Positions 26,598 through 40,100 of a stretch of DNA of 64,000 bases are shown here, in pieces (the stretch's first letter is position 1; each line of letters starts with the position of its first letter). A program made the position numbers and the translations under genes. The notes under the pieces were generated by a model, which had not been told where the DNA came from, made no database searches, and saw only the letters and a list, made by a program, of their open reading frames with translations. The stretch is from DATBGZ01 sp963803115 (lineage in GTDB: Bacteria; Actinomycetota; Actinomycetes; Mycobacteriales; Micromonosporaceae): NCBI GenBank assembly GCA_963803115.1, contig CAWDLN010000013.1, forward strand, positions 1 through 64,000, in the 5' to 3' direction.

Positions 26598-27807
26598 GCA
26601 GGATGGGTTCATCGACTGGCTGCGCGCGCGTAAGGCTGAGCTGAATTGGCGTGAGCAGCGCACGTTGGTCGAAGGGGTCAGCGCGGTCGCGGACTGGGTC
26701 GTCACGCACTTCCCGCCGGAGCGCTACAGCTACGTGGGGTTGGGGCGCAGCCCAGCCGGGTTGATCGCGGTGCTCGCGGATCGACGCCTGATCGCCCTGA
26801 ACGTGCCGATCTCCAGGCCTGACATAGTTTTGCCGGGTCCGGTCACGGCCGACGCGGTCCTTCCTGCCGTGGTCCGTGGCCGTCCGCTGAGCGAACAACA
26901 GCGTTCGATGTTGCGCCAACACTTCGACGAGTTCCTCCGTGGCCTGCCGACCGACCGGCCGGTGCTTGTCATCGACAATGCCGACACCGGAGCATCCGTG
27001 GTGCTCGCGCAGCACTACGTGCAGGACTACCTGGGCACGCGGGCGGATCCGGCCCCCGAGGTGCACGCCCTGGCGATCTCCAACCGAGCCTCCCGCCTCG
27101 TGGAGGACGACTGGCCGCAGTCGACGCCGCCACCCGATGCGACGGTGTTGGCGCAACGTGCCGCCTGGCGGTCGCGGTTCCACCGGCTGCTCCTCGAAAC
27201 TGTGGGTCTGCTCAGCGACGAACAGAATCACGTCATGCGTCGGGTCGGGACGGTTGATGCCATGGATGGCTTTGCCGAGTACGGCAGCTTCAAGCTGCTC
27301 GACGCCACCGTGGCCGACTTCGACGCGATCCGACCTCGGCTCGGGGCGTCGGCGCAGGAAGGCTACCAGCTCCTGCGACAGGTCATGACACCGAAGCGGA
27401 CTGGCGATCCGCAACCGAACCCCGACAACTATGTCGTCGATCCGGCGCCGGTCGGGTCGCGCTACGTGAACGCGCCGGATGTGACCGACATCGAGGGGGA
27501 GTTCGAGATCGGGCTCGAGCTGCCTACAAGCGTCGACCCGAAAGCGCTTCCGTACGAGGTCCGCCACCCACTCTTCGACGTGGTCCCCGAGACTATCCGT
27601 TCATCTGTTGGCTTCGAGATCGTCATGAAGCCGATGACGGTACTTCCTGGGGAGCGGGACAAAGTCGACCCGGACAGTACGTGGGCAGCGGTCGAGGCAT
27701 TCGTGAATGCGTTGACCGACCCATCCTCAGACGGCAAGACGCTGGCGGAGGTGTTCGCCGACCTGGACGTGTACGCCAGGTCCACCCCGACGCCAGCGCC
27801 GGTGTGA
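26146..27807 (+). CDS. Giant modular effector protein, segment 7 (phosphoribosyltransferase-like domain)
   Basis: Sense begins at about 26130, upstream of the apparent start, as a continuation of segment 6. The first part is of unknown fold. A PRTase-like region follows at about 26640-27060. From 27480 to the TGA at 27805 comes the first half of a module (GEFEIGLELP ... FEIVMKPMTV) whose full-length relative occupies 28560-29200. The module is continued, out of frame and degraded, in 27808-28140. So this segment, too, probably ended by mutation rather than at a designed C terminus. Confidence 0.55.
   Translation: MLYAVHELYETPPPIVLLVNVEDPNDWAVTTVARGLPPGVRVVAPRGQRWLARADGIELSKPVPGRRRWAARVGPAPSRRVGIPAADGSVVGATIPGLYRWIAGAGRVVPDNLWLDESSFSLLFFGETPRLAADADPERSEAFEVAFGLHEQDGFIDWLRARKAELNWREQRTLVEGVSAVADWVVTHFPPERYSYVGLGRSPAGLIAVLADRRLIALNVPISRPDIVLPGPVTADAVLPAVVRGRPLSEQQRSMLRQHFDEFLRGLPTDRPVLVIDNADTGASVVLAQHYVQDYLGTRADPAPEVHALAISNRASRLVEDDWPQSTPPPDATVLAQRAAWRSRFHRLLLETVGLLSDEQNHVMRRVGTVDAMDGFAEYGSFKLLDATVADFDAIRPRLGASAQEGYQLLRQVMTPKRTGDPQPNPDNYVVDPAPVGSRYVNAPDVTDIEGEFEIGLELPTSVDPKALPYEVRHPLFDVVPETIRSSVGFEIVMKPMTVLPGERDKVDPDSTWAAVEAFVNALTDPSSDGKTLAEVFADLDVYARSTPTPAPV
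26640..27060 (+). other. Phosphoribosyltransferase-like domain
   Basis: YSYVGLGRSPAGLIAVLADRR is followed about 75 residues later by RPVLVIDNADTGASVVLAQ. The latter resembles the PRPP-binding loop (hydrophobic strand, D-(D/N), T-G-x-S/T), and the former the preceding substrate-side loop. PRTase domains are known among polymorphic-toxin and effector domains. Loop acids are partly altered, so activity is uncertain. Confidence 0.4.
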
Positions 27808-28141
27808 TCCGACACGACCGGTTCGCTGACCGCACCATGCATGTGCGGTACACAGTCCGCGTTCCTGTCCACGGTCTCTACGACTTCCTCGACCATGTTC
27901 GAACCGGGTAGCCGAAGACGCGCCCGCGATCGTTTCAAGCGGCGGAGGAGCACGTCGCCGACGGACTTGAGCTGGCGGACCGGCTGGCAATCGAGTTCCA
28001 GGGATCTCAGAGGACAGACGGGCGCTCCGCGGCTTCCTCGCGTTCGCGTATCCGCTCGTCGTGGCCCCCATCGATCGGGCGCCTTCGGCGATGCGGATAT
28101 ATTCGTCAAGGACTTCGTGCTCGCGATCTCGCGGGTCGACA
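27808..28141 (+). pseudogene. Frameshifted remnant joining segments 7 and 8
   Basis: Read in shifting frames this stretch gives VRYTVRVPVHGLYDFLDHVR, then AAEEHVADGLELADRLAIEFQG, then FLAFAYPLVVAP. These align in order with VEYAMGVPPRWLYDFLRNVR, KKHLDGGLSLADQLANQFDG and YLALVYTQFAAVL at 28930-29160. So the 334 bp between the two large segments are a damaged copy of the same module, not an intergenic region. No promoter or ribosome-binding site is evident. Confidence 0.6.
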
Positions 28142-31100
28142 ATGGCAGCCGTCCGCCGTTCGCTTCCACCGGACGTGCGGGAGTTCCTCCAAACGCGGCG
28201 GGACTACCTTCGCGGCGAGATCGGGTCGCATCTGCTGCAGCGCAACCCACAACTCATCGACACGCTTGTGCAGCAGGACGCCGCGCACCCTGATGGCACG
28301 GTCGATCCGCTTCTGCTGCCGGAGGTCAGCAACTATCTGGACAACGCGCTGCTGTCTCAGCCGGATGAGATCGTAGACCAGCACGATGCGTTCGTGCCTG
28401 TGGAGCTGCGTCAATTCGGACAGACGATGACCCAGGCCGCGAAAGCTCGCGAATTATTTGCCGAACTGGCGGCGCTGGCCCGGTCGCTGTATGAGTCCGC
28501 GGTTCATTCGACGCCAACCGTGCCGCAGCCGGCCCTGTCCGCCGTCCTAACGAACCTGACCGGCGCGGGCGAGTTCGACCTCACGCTTCACGAGGCGTGG
28601 CCGGAGCCCGGTCCGAGCGGCGTCAACCCGGCGGAACAGGAGTATCTCGTTCGTTCGGCCGACTTCACCCTGGTCGCCGAGTCCCGCGGCGGCAAGGCGA
28701 TCCTGCGGATCGCGACCCAGCCGATGGACGTGCACAAACGGGAGCGCAGGGGGAGGAGCAAGGATGCCGTCTTCGCCGCGGTCCGGGACGCGGTGGCAAG
28801 ACTAGGGCGGGCCGGCACGGCAGGTCTGACGCTCGTACAACTCTTCCCGGAGGTAGGCAGGTTCGACATACACCCCGATGCAGGCGACGTCGTGATCCGG
28901 AGCGGCGAGGGTCTGGACGAACAGGTCTCCGTTGAGTACGCGATGGGTGTTCCGCCGCGCTGGCTTTACGACTTCCTGCGAAACGTTCGCGATGGTATGC
29001 GAAGCGAGCAGGAGTCGAAAGTCCGGGCCAAGAAACACCTCGATGGCGGGTTGTCGCTGGCAGACCAGCTCGCCAACCAGTTCGACGGCGACGACGGGGA
29101 CCGATGGGCCTTGCGGGGATACCTCGCGTTGGTCTACACGCAGTTCGCCGCGGTCCTTGAGAGTGTTGGGACGACCGTTCCGGCCCGGCGCAACGCACTC
29201 GCCGTGTCCCGCCCCGGGCAGTCGGAGGTGCGAACCGGTTTGCCGTCCAGGGTACGTGAGTTCCTGGAGCTGAACGCGGAATGGATCCGCGATACGTTTG
29301 TGATCGACATTTTGACGCGGAACGAGGCGCTCACCACGAAGCTCGCCGAAACGTTACGGCCACTGCGTTATGTGCGTGCCGACGGACGGGTTGACCTGCT
29401 GCGCTTGGAAATCGGCCGAACGCAGTCGCAACAGAGCTTCACCGTCCGGCACTATCTGAACAACGCATTGATCGGCGTGCCGCGCGTGACCGTGGAACAG
29501 GCAGCGGCCCTCGGGGTTGGGAGGCCCACGGCACATCTGGACCGATACGACGGCCGGGACGCTCCGCTCGTGGTGCTGGATCTGCCGTCGTATGGATCCG
29601 AATACATGAGCGTTGAGCAGATTCTCGACTTCTATGCGCAGCTGGAGACGTCGGCTCGGGGGTCGCATCTGGCAGTTCCCGACGACGATGCGCCGACGTT
29701 CGATGTGTTGTCGGCCCGGGCCGAGGCTGTGCGGACGGTCCCGCTGAGTCGCGCCGTCTTCGGGGATATCATGCGGCGCGCAGAGCAGCACCGGGAGCAG
29801 CTCAACCAGATTCTGTCCCGTGGTCGGCTGATGTCCCCATCCGATGCATACGCGCTCGCCGAGACGCAGTACTGGCTCAAGGTAATCATTGGCGACCGGC
29901 CACCGTTTGAGACGGTGCGGGCGAGCTACCGCCGCGAGATCCTCGATCTGGCCGCCGCGCAGTCGCGACCGATCACCGCGGACGAGGCGGATGACCTCGC
30001 CGAGCGTCTCGCGGTGCGCCACTGGGCAGAGTGGACGGTGCGTACGGAGGCCCAGCATCGACCGGCCGCGCTCGCCCATGCGGTCAAGGCCCGAACCGAG
30101 TGGGAGCGCGCCGTCTCCGAGGGCACGCCATACCAGCTCGTCAATGACGACATCGCGGCCGGCCTGGACTGGCCTGTCGCGTCCTTGATGACGACGTGGT
30201 TCCGATCGGTCGCCGAACAGATTGTCAACGGCATGTCACCGGGTGAGCCGGAGGATGTCGAACCGCAGGCCGATTCACGAGTGATGGTCGAGCTCGCCGC
30301 CGATGCCGCCAGGGGCGCTGGCCTGTCGACCGAGGATCACTCGACGTTGGCCGATTTCTTCGGTCGGCTGGAGGTGATGACGTGCCGGCAGGTGCAGGCG
30401 GGCCTGTTCCTGCCGACCGTGTCGATCATGATCTCCGGTCCGGACGCGGCCAGCCGAGCGGCGATGGGGGCGAGGGTCAACGCGATCGCGCAACACCTGC
30501 ACAGGCTCGGCCGACAGGGGTTCGGTCGCATGCCGGGGGCCCGGGTCGTGCTCAACCGGCAGCCCCAGGAGCGGGACGGGGAACCGAAGATCCGGCTGAC
30601 AGCCGGCGGGCTCCACTATGGTCTCTCGGACGTCATCGCCAAGAGTCCGGCTCTGCCGGAGCGGCCGAAGGCGGTGACGGCCCACGTCGAGATCGGCGAC
30701 GTCGCCGCGGTCGACCTGGGCCTCTCGGACCTGGCCGTGGAGCGGATCGCCCGGTTCGGCGAGGAGGTCGTTCGCACGTCCGGTCCGCTTCGAGGCGACG
30801 ATGTCACCAGCAGGATCCGGGTCACGGCGTACCGGTTGGGAAGCACTCCAGCGGATCCGAATGTGGCTTCGGCTGAGGGCAGGCTGCGGGCGACGATTGT
30901 CGCGCGGGCACTTGAGACGGCCATCCGCTTGGCGTCGAAAGACCGTCATGGGGCTGGGTTGCTTCCCCCAGTTCCGCCGTGGTACCACGTTCGCCGCTTT
31001 GTCGAATATTCGCACCGCGGTCCGGGCCCGGACGAGGTCTCGTGGGGAGTCCGTCTGACGATGGACCGGCCGACGCCCGACCCATCCGGGCGGAGCCGGT

Positions 31101-34100
31101 TCGCGGCCGAGCGGTCCCATTCACCGGGCGAGCGTGAAGCGTATGCGTTACTGGTCGCCGGCTTCGAGCGGACCTGGTCGGCTCGGTCGGCCCGGCTTGA
31201 GGTGCGTGACACCACCCGGGAGTATGCGGACTCGGTGCTTGCGCTCGTTGATCAACAGATCGGGGTCATCAACGACTTAGCTGCCGACCGCGGCTTGCCC
31301 GAGCGGCTCCTGGACATGACCACGACGGCGTTGCCACTGCCGAACGGTGAGCTCGCGTCCGTGCGATGGAACGACGACCCGGGATACCGGCGGCGCCCGC
31401 GCGCGGCACGCCACATGGAGGTGGTTGTGGACGCGGCGGGGCTGCAGGCCACGTCGGCGGAGGCGATCGCTCGGTTTGTGAACGAGCTCCTTGGCGACGG
31501 CTCCGGAACGGTTCCGGCCGAGCTCACCGTGTCGGTCTATGCGGTGGGCGGCGCGGCGCCAACCCACGCCGAGGCAGGGACGGTGTTCGCGGTGGTGCGG
31601 GGGGAGTGGGATCGGCAGCTCGACGCCTGGTCCGAACGGACCGGCCAGCCCGCACCAACGGTGACGCTCCAGTCGTTGGGACAGATACTGGCCAACCCGC
31701 CCGGCATTGACACGCCCACGCGGTGGGCGATCGCCATGCGGCCGACCGACACCGTCGCCCAGTCCGACCCCGATCGGCGAGTGCTCTCTATGGAGGACTC
31801 CACCCGCTTGTGGGCGGCGGGGGAGTTGCGGCTCGTGCGGATGATGTCGGAGCGGGTGTCTGGTCTGCTGTCCGAGCGTGACCCGTCCGGGGTATCACCC
31901 CACGGGCACTCCAGATACGTCCGCGCGATCAGGGCGATCGAGCGCGGCCGCCGCCCCGATGGCGCGGCGGACATTGGCGATGTGGCCTTCTTCGCCGCGC
32001 TCCATCGGCAGTTGGCCCGGTTGCGGGAGGAGCTGCTTCCCGGGTGGCGCCAGGAGGCCGTGGGTGAGATCGAGGAATGGGCGGTGCGGGCCGGTCGGAG
32101 CCGTCCAGTGTGGACCGATGGGGCCGCGGAGATGCGGTCGTGGGTGAGGGCCGCGCAGTGGGTTGCCGATCATCGCGAGGAGTTGTGGCCGGAGCCGACC
32201 ACCGCGTTGGTGGCGGCTGGGCAGGGCGATGAGGAGGTGCTGTCGGGACTCGGCCTGGACGACGACGCGTTCTGGGCGGAGGTGGTGCGGGACACGGTGA
32301 CGCTGTGGGAGTTGGGCGAACAGATCCTTTCGGCGGCGGCGGCGGCGGAGTGGTTCAGGGTGTGGTCGGGCGCCCCGGTGTTCGTGCCGGTCGGCGACGG
32401 CGACGGGGCCGGTGATGTCGGGATGCGGAACATCTCCGAGCTGACCTGGCATGCGATGCACGACCATAGGCCGGCGGGCTTCCCTCATCTGGCGCCGGGC
32501 CAGGCGCCGCTGTTCTGGGTGAGCCCGGCCGACGCCGACCATGATGTGAACATGGCCGCGGTCAACGCCGTGGCGGAGGTGCTGCGGCGTGGGTTCCGGT
32601 GGGAGACCGACGCCCGACGCCGGCTCGGCTATGCGATGTCCGACGTTGTCGTGGTCGCGAACCCCACCCAGCCAACGGCGGTCAATCGGTCCGGACGCGG
32701 GGTGTTGATCTGGTACGCGGGTCCGGTCCGGCCGCCGGCGGGCTGGGCTGACGGTCAGCTGCGCGTGTGGTTTGACGGGCCGCGGGAGCTGAGCGCGCAG
32801 TCGCGGGCCGACGTCCTGGAGCTGGTGCGTACGGTCGCGCGCGCGGCCGTCCTCCGCGCCCAGGCAGGCATGTCAATGCCCATGGTGACGATTGCCAGCC
32901 CCGCTGGTCAGGCGGACGCTGAGAATCACGTGGAGCAGGTACGCCTGCTCATCAGGAGCCAGCTACCGCAGGCGATCAAGGAAGCCGAGGAACACATCCC
33001 CGGGCTGAGCATCGACGTCACGGATCTGCATTCCGCCGTCCACATCGTACGGTCGCCGCGCCCTGGGGTGGCATCGGCCGCGGACGCTCGGCCGGGCCGG
33101 ATCCCGCTTCCGATCCGGATCGTGCTCACCGACATCGAGGCGCCGCCAGCCGTCGAGCCCGACGATCAACCGCCGCAAGTCGAGTTGCGGCGATCCGAGC
33201 GGATGCGCGCCTCGATCACCGTGCTCGCCAACGGGGTGCTTCGGCTCGCTGACCCACTGGTCCCCCAGGACGCGAGCACGATCGACGCTCTGGTGACACT
33301 CCGTTCGTTGCCGGCCGAGCCGACCAGGTTGGTGCTGGCCCTGCCGGCGGCCGGCGCGAGGGGGCCGACCTCGGCCCGTCTGACCTGGAACGGAGCGGAG
33401 GTATCGGCCGGTGAGCTCTCGGAGCTGCTCGATATCTTGCGACGCGACGGCATCTGGACCTCGCAGGACGTGGTCCTCGCGACGCCCGGGGCGAGCATCG
33501 ACGGTGCGCAGGCGGTGGCCGCGGAGATTTCCGCACTGCGGGGACAGGCGGTCACCAGCCTCGGGGTCCACTCGTCGGCGAGCCAGCCCTGGCAGGAGTG
33601 GGAGCTGGATGGCCTAGTCGATGTCATCAGGGACCGGCGTGGCGAGGTCCGAACGATCTGGGTCCGGTCTCCGGCCGAAGCCGCCGACCGGGTCATGCGA
33701 TCGGCGGCGACAAGCACCCGGATTCCAGACGGGTTCGTGGCCGTGCGCATCAGCGGGCACAACGGCCGCGCTGTCGTCGACGGGCGGGAAATCGACCCGG
33801 AGGTGCTGTTGCGGTACCTGCGGCGTCGGAAGGGCCTGATCGCTTCGCAGTCGTTCCTGGAGATCCCGCAGGCCCTCGAGGGCGGCGCGGCCTCGTTCGC
33901 GGTCCGGTGGCAGGCCGTAACGAAGGCGACCGTGCGGGCAAGCCGGTCGGTGGTGTGGACCAGCCCGAGCACCGGCGCCGTGATGGCCAGTGCCGTTCGT
34001 GTGCACCGCGGGCTGTTCGAGCCCGCATTCAGCGATGGGGTAGCCGATGCCGATGCGTTCGTCGACCTGCTCGCCGACGGAAGCGAGCGGCCGGCCGGTT

Positions 34101-37100
34101 CGATCCACCCGCCGAGCCGAACTGCCTCGACGATCACCGACTGGGTGGATCTCCTGCCGGCCTACGAACCGCTGACCCTGGTGTCGCCGAACCTCGTCGT
34201 TGCGCTTCATATCGCCCTCGACATGGCCGGGCCGGCCGGCTATCGCACGGTGGTCGACACGATCCACGCCGCCTCTACCGCGCAACGTCAAGCAGCACTC
34301 GCCGACACCGACCTCGGTCGGCTGTTCCGGGAACGGCTGACACCGGGTCAACGCCTCGTCGTCTACGCCGCGCTGCTGGAGGGCTCGCTGTCGTGGAAGA
34401 ACCCCCCTAACGACTTCACCCGCAACTACGACGAGGCAGGACCAGCCGCGCCGTTGCCGTTCACCGCGTCGGCGAACCGCTGGGAGTTCGTTCTCGAGAC
34501 GGCGGGTCGCGCCGGAGTCATTGAACCTCGGTGGATCAAGGAGTTCATCAGGAGGATCGGGACGGACAACGACCCGCTTATACTTTCGATCCTGGGCTGG
34601 ACGCGCAACCTCCCTCGTTATGGTCAGCGGACACCTCAGCCTGGGCAGCTTCTCTTCTATGTTGGGTCGAACGCGCGCTACCCCGCACACGTCGCGATCT
34701 ACATCGGGGGCGGTGAGGCCCTGAGCCTCGGGACCGGACCGAACAACACCTGGTACGTCCAGCGGGTCCGCGTCAGCGAATTCGGTGGCTCCGTGTACGT
34801 CGCCGACCCACCGTGGTCAGCGTTGGCGTTGACGGCCGCGGGCCTGGCGGAGGTCGTGAGCCAGGCCGTCCGCGCCGACCCGGGCGCGGATGACCCATCG
34901 CGGTCGTCTGTGCTGCTGCAGGCGCTGTCGCGGTCGCTGTATCCCACCGGTGTGCGGTCCATGGAGACACTCGATGACAACCGGCTCGGCACACCCTTCG
35001 GCGAGCAGTTCGCATCGATGCTGGGCTGGCCGCGGATCGAGTCGTGGGACGCGCTGAGGGCGGCCGTCACCGACGCCGGGCCGGGAGCAACCGGATTCGT
35101 GTTGGTGGATCGCCCGGGTGTACGTAGGGCGGGCCACGCGTTCGCGCTGCATCATACGAGCGATGGCGGTCTGCGGTGGATTGAGCTGAGTGGCGCGCCG
35201 GGTCACCAGTTGTTGCGCGACGCACCGCCGGGGCGGATCGGGCTGGAGACACTGGGGCTGCTGGACGCGGCGGTGACCGTGCGGGCGTTGGTAGTTGACG
35301 CCCGCGGTCGCGCACTCACGGATGCGTTCCGGCCGGCGCTCGAGTCTGCGTCGGTCGCGCGGGCGATGGTCGACGCCGGCCATGGCGGGTACGGTGCGGT
35401 CGCGGCCGGTGGGCCCGCCGGAACGGACGGAGATCACGCTGCGGCCGGCGCGGCAAACGGAAACGGTCAGCCTCTGAGCCTTTCCCAGCCCTCGGTTGCC
35501 GCGATCGAAGCGGCGTGGACGGTCGCGGGGTTGGACGAGTTGCAGGCCGAGAATCGTCTCCCGATATTGCCCGCTGCTGGTGGCGGGGTGAATGTGTTGT
35601 TCCCGGGCGATGATGACGAGTTGACGCAGCTGGTCGATGCGGTTCGGCTCTTGCCGGTGCGGCCCGGCTATGGTGCGAACTTCGTGGGCCATGCCAGGAA
35701 TGGTGTTCTGTACTTGTATGGGCGTCGGGTACCGGTGGAGGCGTTGGCCGAATGGTGGCGTAAGCAGAACATTGCCGGGGATGTGTTCTTGGCCCTATGT
35801 GAGCTGCTCACGGGCAGTCTGGCTCAGGGTTTTGGCGGGTTCGGTGTTCAGTTCCGGGATATGACCGGTGTCGGTGTGTTGGCCACCAACATGCTCGGTT
35901 GGCTAGAGCCGGAGACCGGTACGGTCATCGCGGCCGGTGCCAATAATGCGGGACAGCCCACCTTCGACGACCGGGGGCGGCCAACCCTGAACGGTCAACC
36001 AGCGCTGTTGGTGTACCTTCCGAGCCAGCCCGGGGCGGCGGCCAGTCCAGTCGAGCAAAGCCTGGTGGTGCAGCACGTCATCGCCAAGAACTGGGTCAAG
36101 CTGTTAGGCCCGTCGCGATTGTTGGCACGCATGAGCCAGCACCAGGGCCGTCAGATCATGGCACGTCCCGACCGGGTGGCAAGACTACTGGGCCGGCGAC
36201 CAACGTTGGGGCCTACCCGAGCTCCCGCTCGGAACGGGCAGGAGGGGCCACGCGCCGGGCAGGTGCGCAACATGGCCTGGACGCAGGCCGGGACGCCGCG
36301 TACCCCCTCGGCCCCCTCTCCGGTCGACGTGGCTCCCAAACAGCCGCCGCCCAGGGAGCCGGGGCCTGGCACGCATGGTTCGGGCCTGGTCGAGTTCGCG
36401 GGTGATGTGACGGGCTCGGTCCAGGTACTGAGCAATCAGGCCGTCTTTGTCGTCGATCCGGCGGTAGCGCCAGGCGATGAGGGGCTGGTCCAGGCGTACT
36501 TGAAGGCCCGGTCACTCCCGCCGGATCCGTCCCGGTTGCGAGTCATCGTCCACACGGCATCCGGTGGGGTGGATCTGCCGCGGCTGAAGTGGAATGGCCA
36601 AGACCTGACGCGAGACGTGTTGGGCGGTTTGCTGGATCAGCTGCGTCGTGACGGGCTGTGGACGCGGGACGTACCGGTGGAACTGGTGCTGCCGTCAGTG
36701 GGTGAGGTGGCCCGGCGCGCGCTGTCGGCTTGGTTATCTCGCCGGTTGCCGGGCGTGGCCGTCACAGTGGTGGCCGGTCCCCCGCAAACTCCGACCTTGC
36801 AGGAATCGGACCTGATGCAGTTGGTTGAACCAATCCTGAACGATGACGGCTCGGTGCGCACGGTATGGGTGCGGTCCCGCGCTGATGGGGCTGATCGGTT
36901 GAAGAAGTTGGCGGCGCAGAAGGCGTACGTGCCCGATGGAACGATCGGATTGCTGGCCGATGGCCACAACGGCATCGCGCATGTGAACGGAATGGCGCTG
37001 GACGCGGCGTTGCTCCATGGGTTCGTGACCCACCACCTTGGTGACCGCCTGGCAGCGAGTCCGAGTGACTGGTTCCTGATGGTGTCACAGGCGGCGCGCC

Positions 37101-40100
37101 GCGGCCCCGACTCGTTTGCCTGGGCCTGGCGCACTGCGGCGGGTGGTTCAGTGTGGGCCAGCCCGGACCTTGTGTTTATCGATCCTGTGGACGGCGCGGT
37201 GACGGCGAGCAAGGGCCTCATAGTGAATGGCGGCCCCCGGCCGTCGGTTGATCAACGCGGCAAACCGGATGGCGAGTTCCAGCATCTGCCCCTGGGGACA
37301 GGACCGCCTGTTCAGGTATCTGGTGCAGTGTTTTCGGCCAGTCGCACGATCTCAGCGGTCGAGGGATGGGTCGATACCTCGCTCAGTCACTCGTATCTGA
37401 CAGCCGCGCTGCACGCCGCCGCCAAGCTGGGCGGTCGGGTGGATGTGTCCTGGCTGGCCGACATGATCCACAGGGCTCCAGTTGGACAGCGCCAAGCGGC
37501 GCTGACCGAATCGGCGCTGTTGTTAGCTATTCGCACCCAGCTGCCACCGCGTCAGGCATTTACGATCATGGCGGCGTTGCTGGAGGGCTCGTTGAATTGG
37601 CAGAGCTCGTCCATTATTCCCAGTACGCGCGAGATGGTGCCGAACGACTTTTACCAGCATTTCGTACTTGATCGTCGTGACGTCATTCCGCAGTTCCAAC
37701 CGGCCGAGGCGACGGCGAACTCGCTTGAGTCTGGTATGTACGCCGCCTACATGGCCGGGTTGGTCGATCAGGCATGGATCCAGCATTACTACGCGATGGC
37801 GATGGTGCCCGTCCCGCCGGATCCAGCCGAGCGCCTCGAAGCCGAACGACGCCGGAACGAACGGTACTGGTCGGCCGCGGGTTGGAAATTCGGCCTTCCC
37901 CGCTATCCGAGCACCACGCCTCGGCCCGGGGACCTGTTGTTCTTCACACCTCCCGGTGAAACGTTGCCATTCTTCCGCCCAATTCTGTCGACTCTCGGCC
38001 AGGGCGTTGTGGCAATGCGACGTCGCTTAAGCGCTACGTGGCATTGGGGCGTTGGGGTGCAAGTGGCGATCTCCCTCGGTGGCGATTGGGCCATTAGCCT
38101 GGGGGACGGGCCCAACGGCATCAGACGGGCCCAACGTATCAACGTCAACGATGTTGCCGGAACCGTATATATTGCTGACCCCCCGTGGCTCAACGGGCAA
38201 CCGTTGTCGCCGGCACCCGAAACCGCGCAACCGAAAGCCACGCCGTTGGAGGCGATGAGGAACCAGCTCAACCGCAATTGGCACACCATTGAGAGTTTGC
38301 GCGCTCAGTATGATGAGGGCCGGTCGACGCCGCCAGTAACCTCGCCATTGGACATCTCCCCGGACCTGAAGATCGTAGCGGCCAATAGAAAGATGATGGC
38401 GACCGATTCAGAAGCCGTCTTTGATTCGATCAAGCATCGTTTGACGTCGCGTGGCGCGCACGCTGCGCGATCGTTGATAGATGGGCCTCCGGCACGGTCG
38501 ATCGGTGCACTACGGGAGGCCGCCGTGTACCTGCTCAGCCTTCGTGAGGCCATGCGCGAGGCGACGGCCAGCTCGGCGCCGGAGTCGGAGGCCTGGTTGT
38601 CCGAGGCTAGCGCGCTCGCGGAGCGTCTGCTGGCCACCCATGTTGCCCTGTACAGCTTTGACCCGGCAGAGCTGGCGGCCTTCATTCAAGGTGACGAATC
38701 ACGGCGGCTGCTCTACCAGGCGTTTGAGCGGATGATCGACGACGTACGGGCCGCCCACGACTTGCTTGCCTCACCCGAGTTCGACCCATCGACGATCGGA
38801 AAGAATGAGGAGGGGATGCTGGCGGCTGCGGCTCAACTGCCGCCAGGGGTGGTTCGTGTGTTGACGGCCAATCTCGGCTCCGAGGCGCCGAAGCCGGGGA
38901 CGGTCGACGCGGCACGGTTCTTTCTTGGCCACGGAAAGCAGTCGGGGCCGGGGTGGCGGGAGCTGCTGGCACGTTCAGCCATCGTGGTGCGAAAGTTGTC
39001 CGAGGCGACTGGTGGCACAGCGTACGACCAGCTGACCACATTGGAGGTGCAGGCCGGGCTTCGGCTGCCGTCCCGACGGCGTCCGCCTGTGCCAGCCCGG
39101 GACTTGAAGGAGCTTGAGCACGCGTTCGAGCGCGCCCGGCAGGCATGGCCTGCGGGCACCGAGCCGGAGTTGCCTTACGTGCTCAGAAACGCGATGGCCG
39201 GATTGTCGGACCCGCGCATGGGCCGAGCGTTCGGATGGGAGATCGAGTTCGAGCTGCCTGGCGAATCGTCGCTTCGCAGTTTCGAGGAGATCGTCCACGA
39301 GATGAAACGGCTCGGCTTGATCAAGAAAGGGTGGCGGCCACACCCAGACGGCCTGGCCTATGAGATTTCGTCGCCACCCGGTTTTGACAGGACCGCTGAT
39401 AACGGGGGCGCTGATCACGGCAATTACGACCAGATGTTTACCGATCTCTTACAGGTCTTGGGCCTCTTGAAGGGGAAGGGCGCACAATTCACGAACGAGA
39501 CTGGCATACATTTCAACGTGAGCAGTGGTGATTATACTCATGATAACTACCTGGCTCTGATTGGCCTGCTTAGCACGTATGAGGATCTGCTGCACCTGCT
39601 CTTCCTGAACTTCGGGTTGCCTAACTTGCCCTCGCGTGGACTCCGGTTCGCGCGGCCCAACGTCTGGCGCGATCCGGTCGACGGGCGCGTTTGGGATGCG
39701 CGCAACGGACGTTATTGGACGCTCAATATTCACCACGATTTGCGGACCGCGTCGCGGGTGGAATGGCGGCTCGGCGACGGCATCTTCGACCCAGGCACGA
39801 TCCAGGCGCTGACCTTGGTCGCGGTGGCGTTGACCTCGTCGGCGGCGCGCATGAGCCCATCCGATATCAACCCGAGCACGTTCGAGCCGGTGGGCACGCA
39901 TAGGGCGCAGGGCGAAATCGAGCCGTCCGCGGCTGGGGTGATCCCAAAAATAGTTGAGATGCTGGCCGATGTCGGTGACAACGAACGGATCAAATCGGTC
40001 GTCATGTTGGCCGCGTTCAAGAAGTGGCCAGATGCCATGCGCGCGAGCATTGACCGTGCGTACCCCGGTGTCGATGAGGGCGTGCCATACCTGCACGAGC

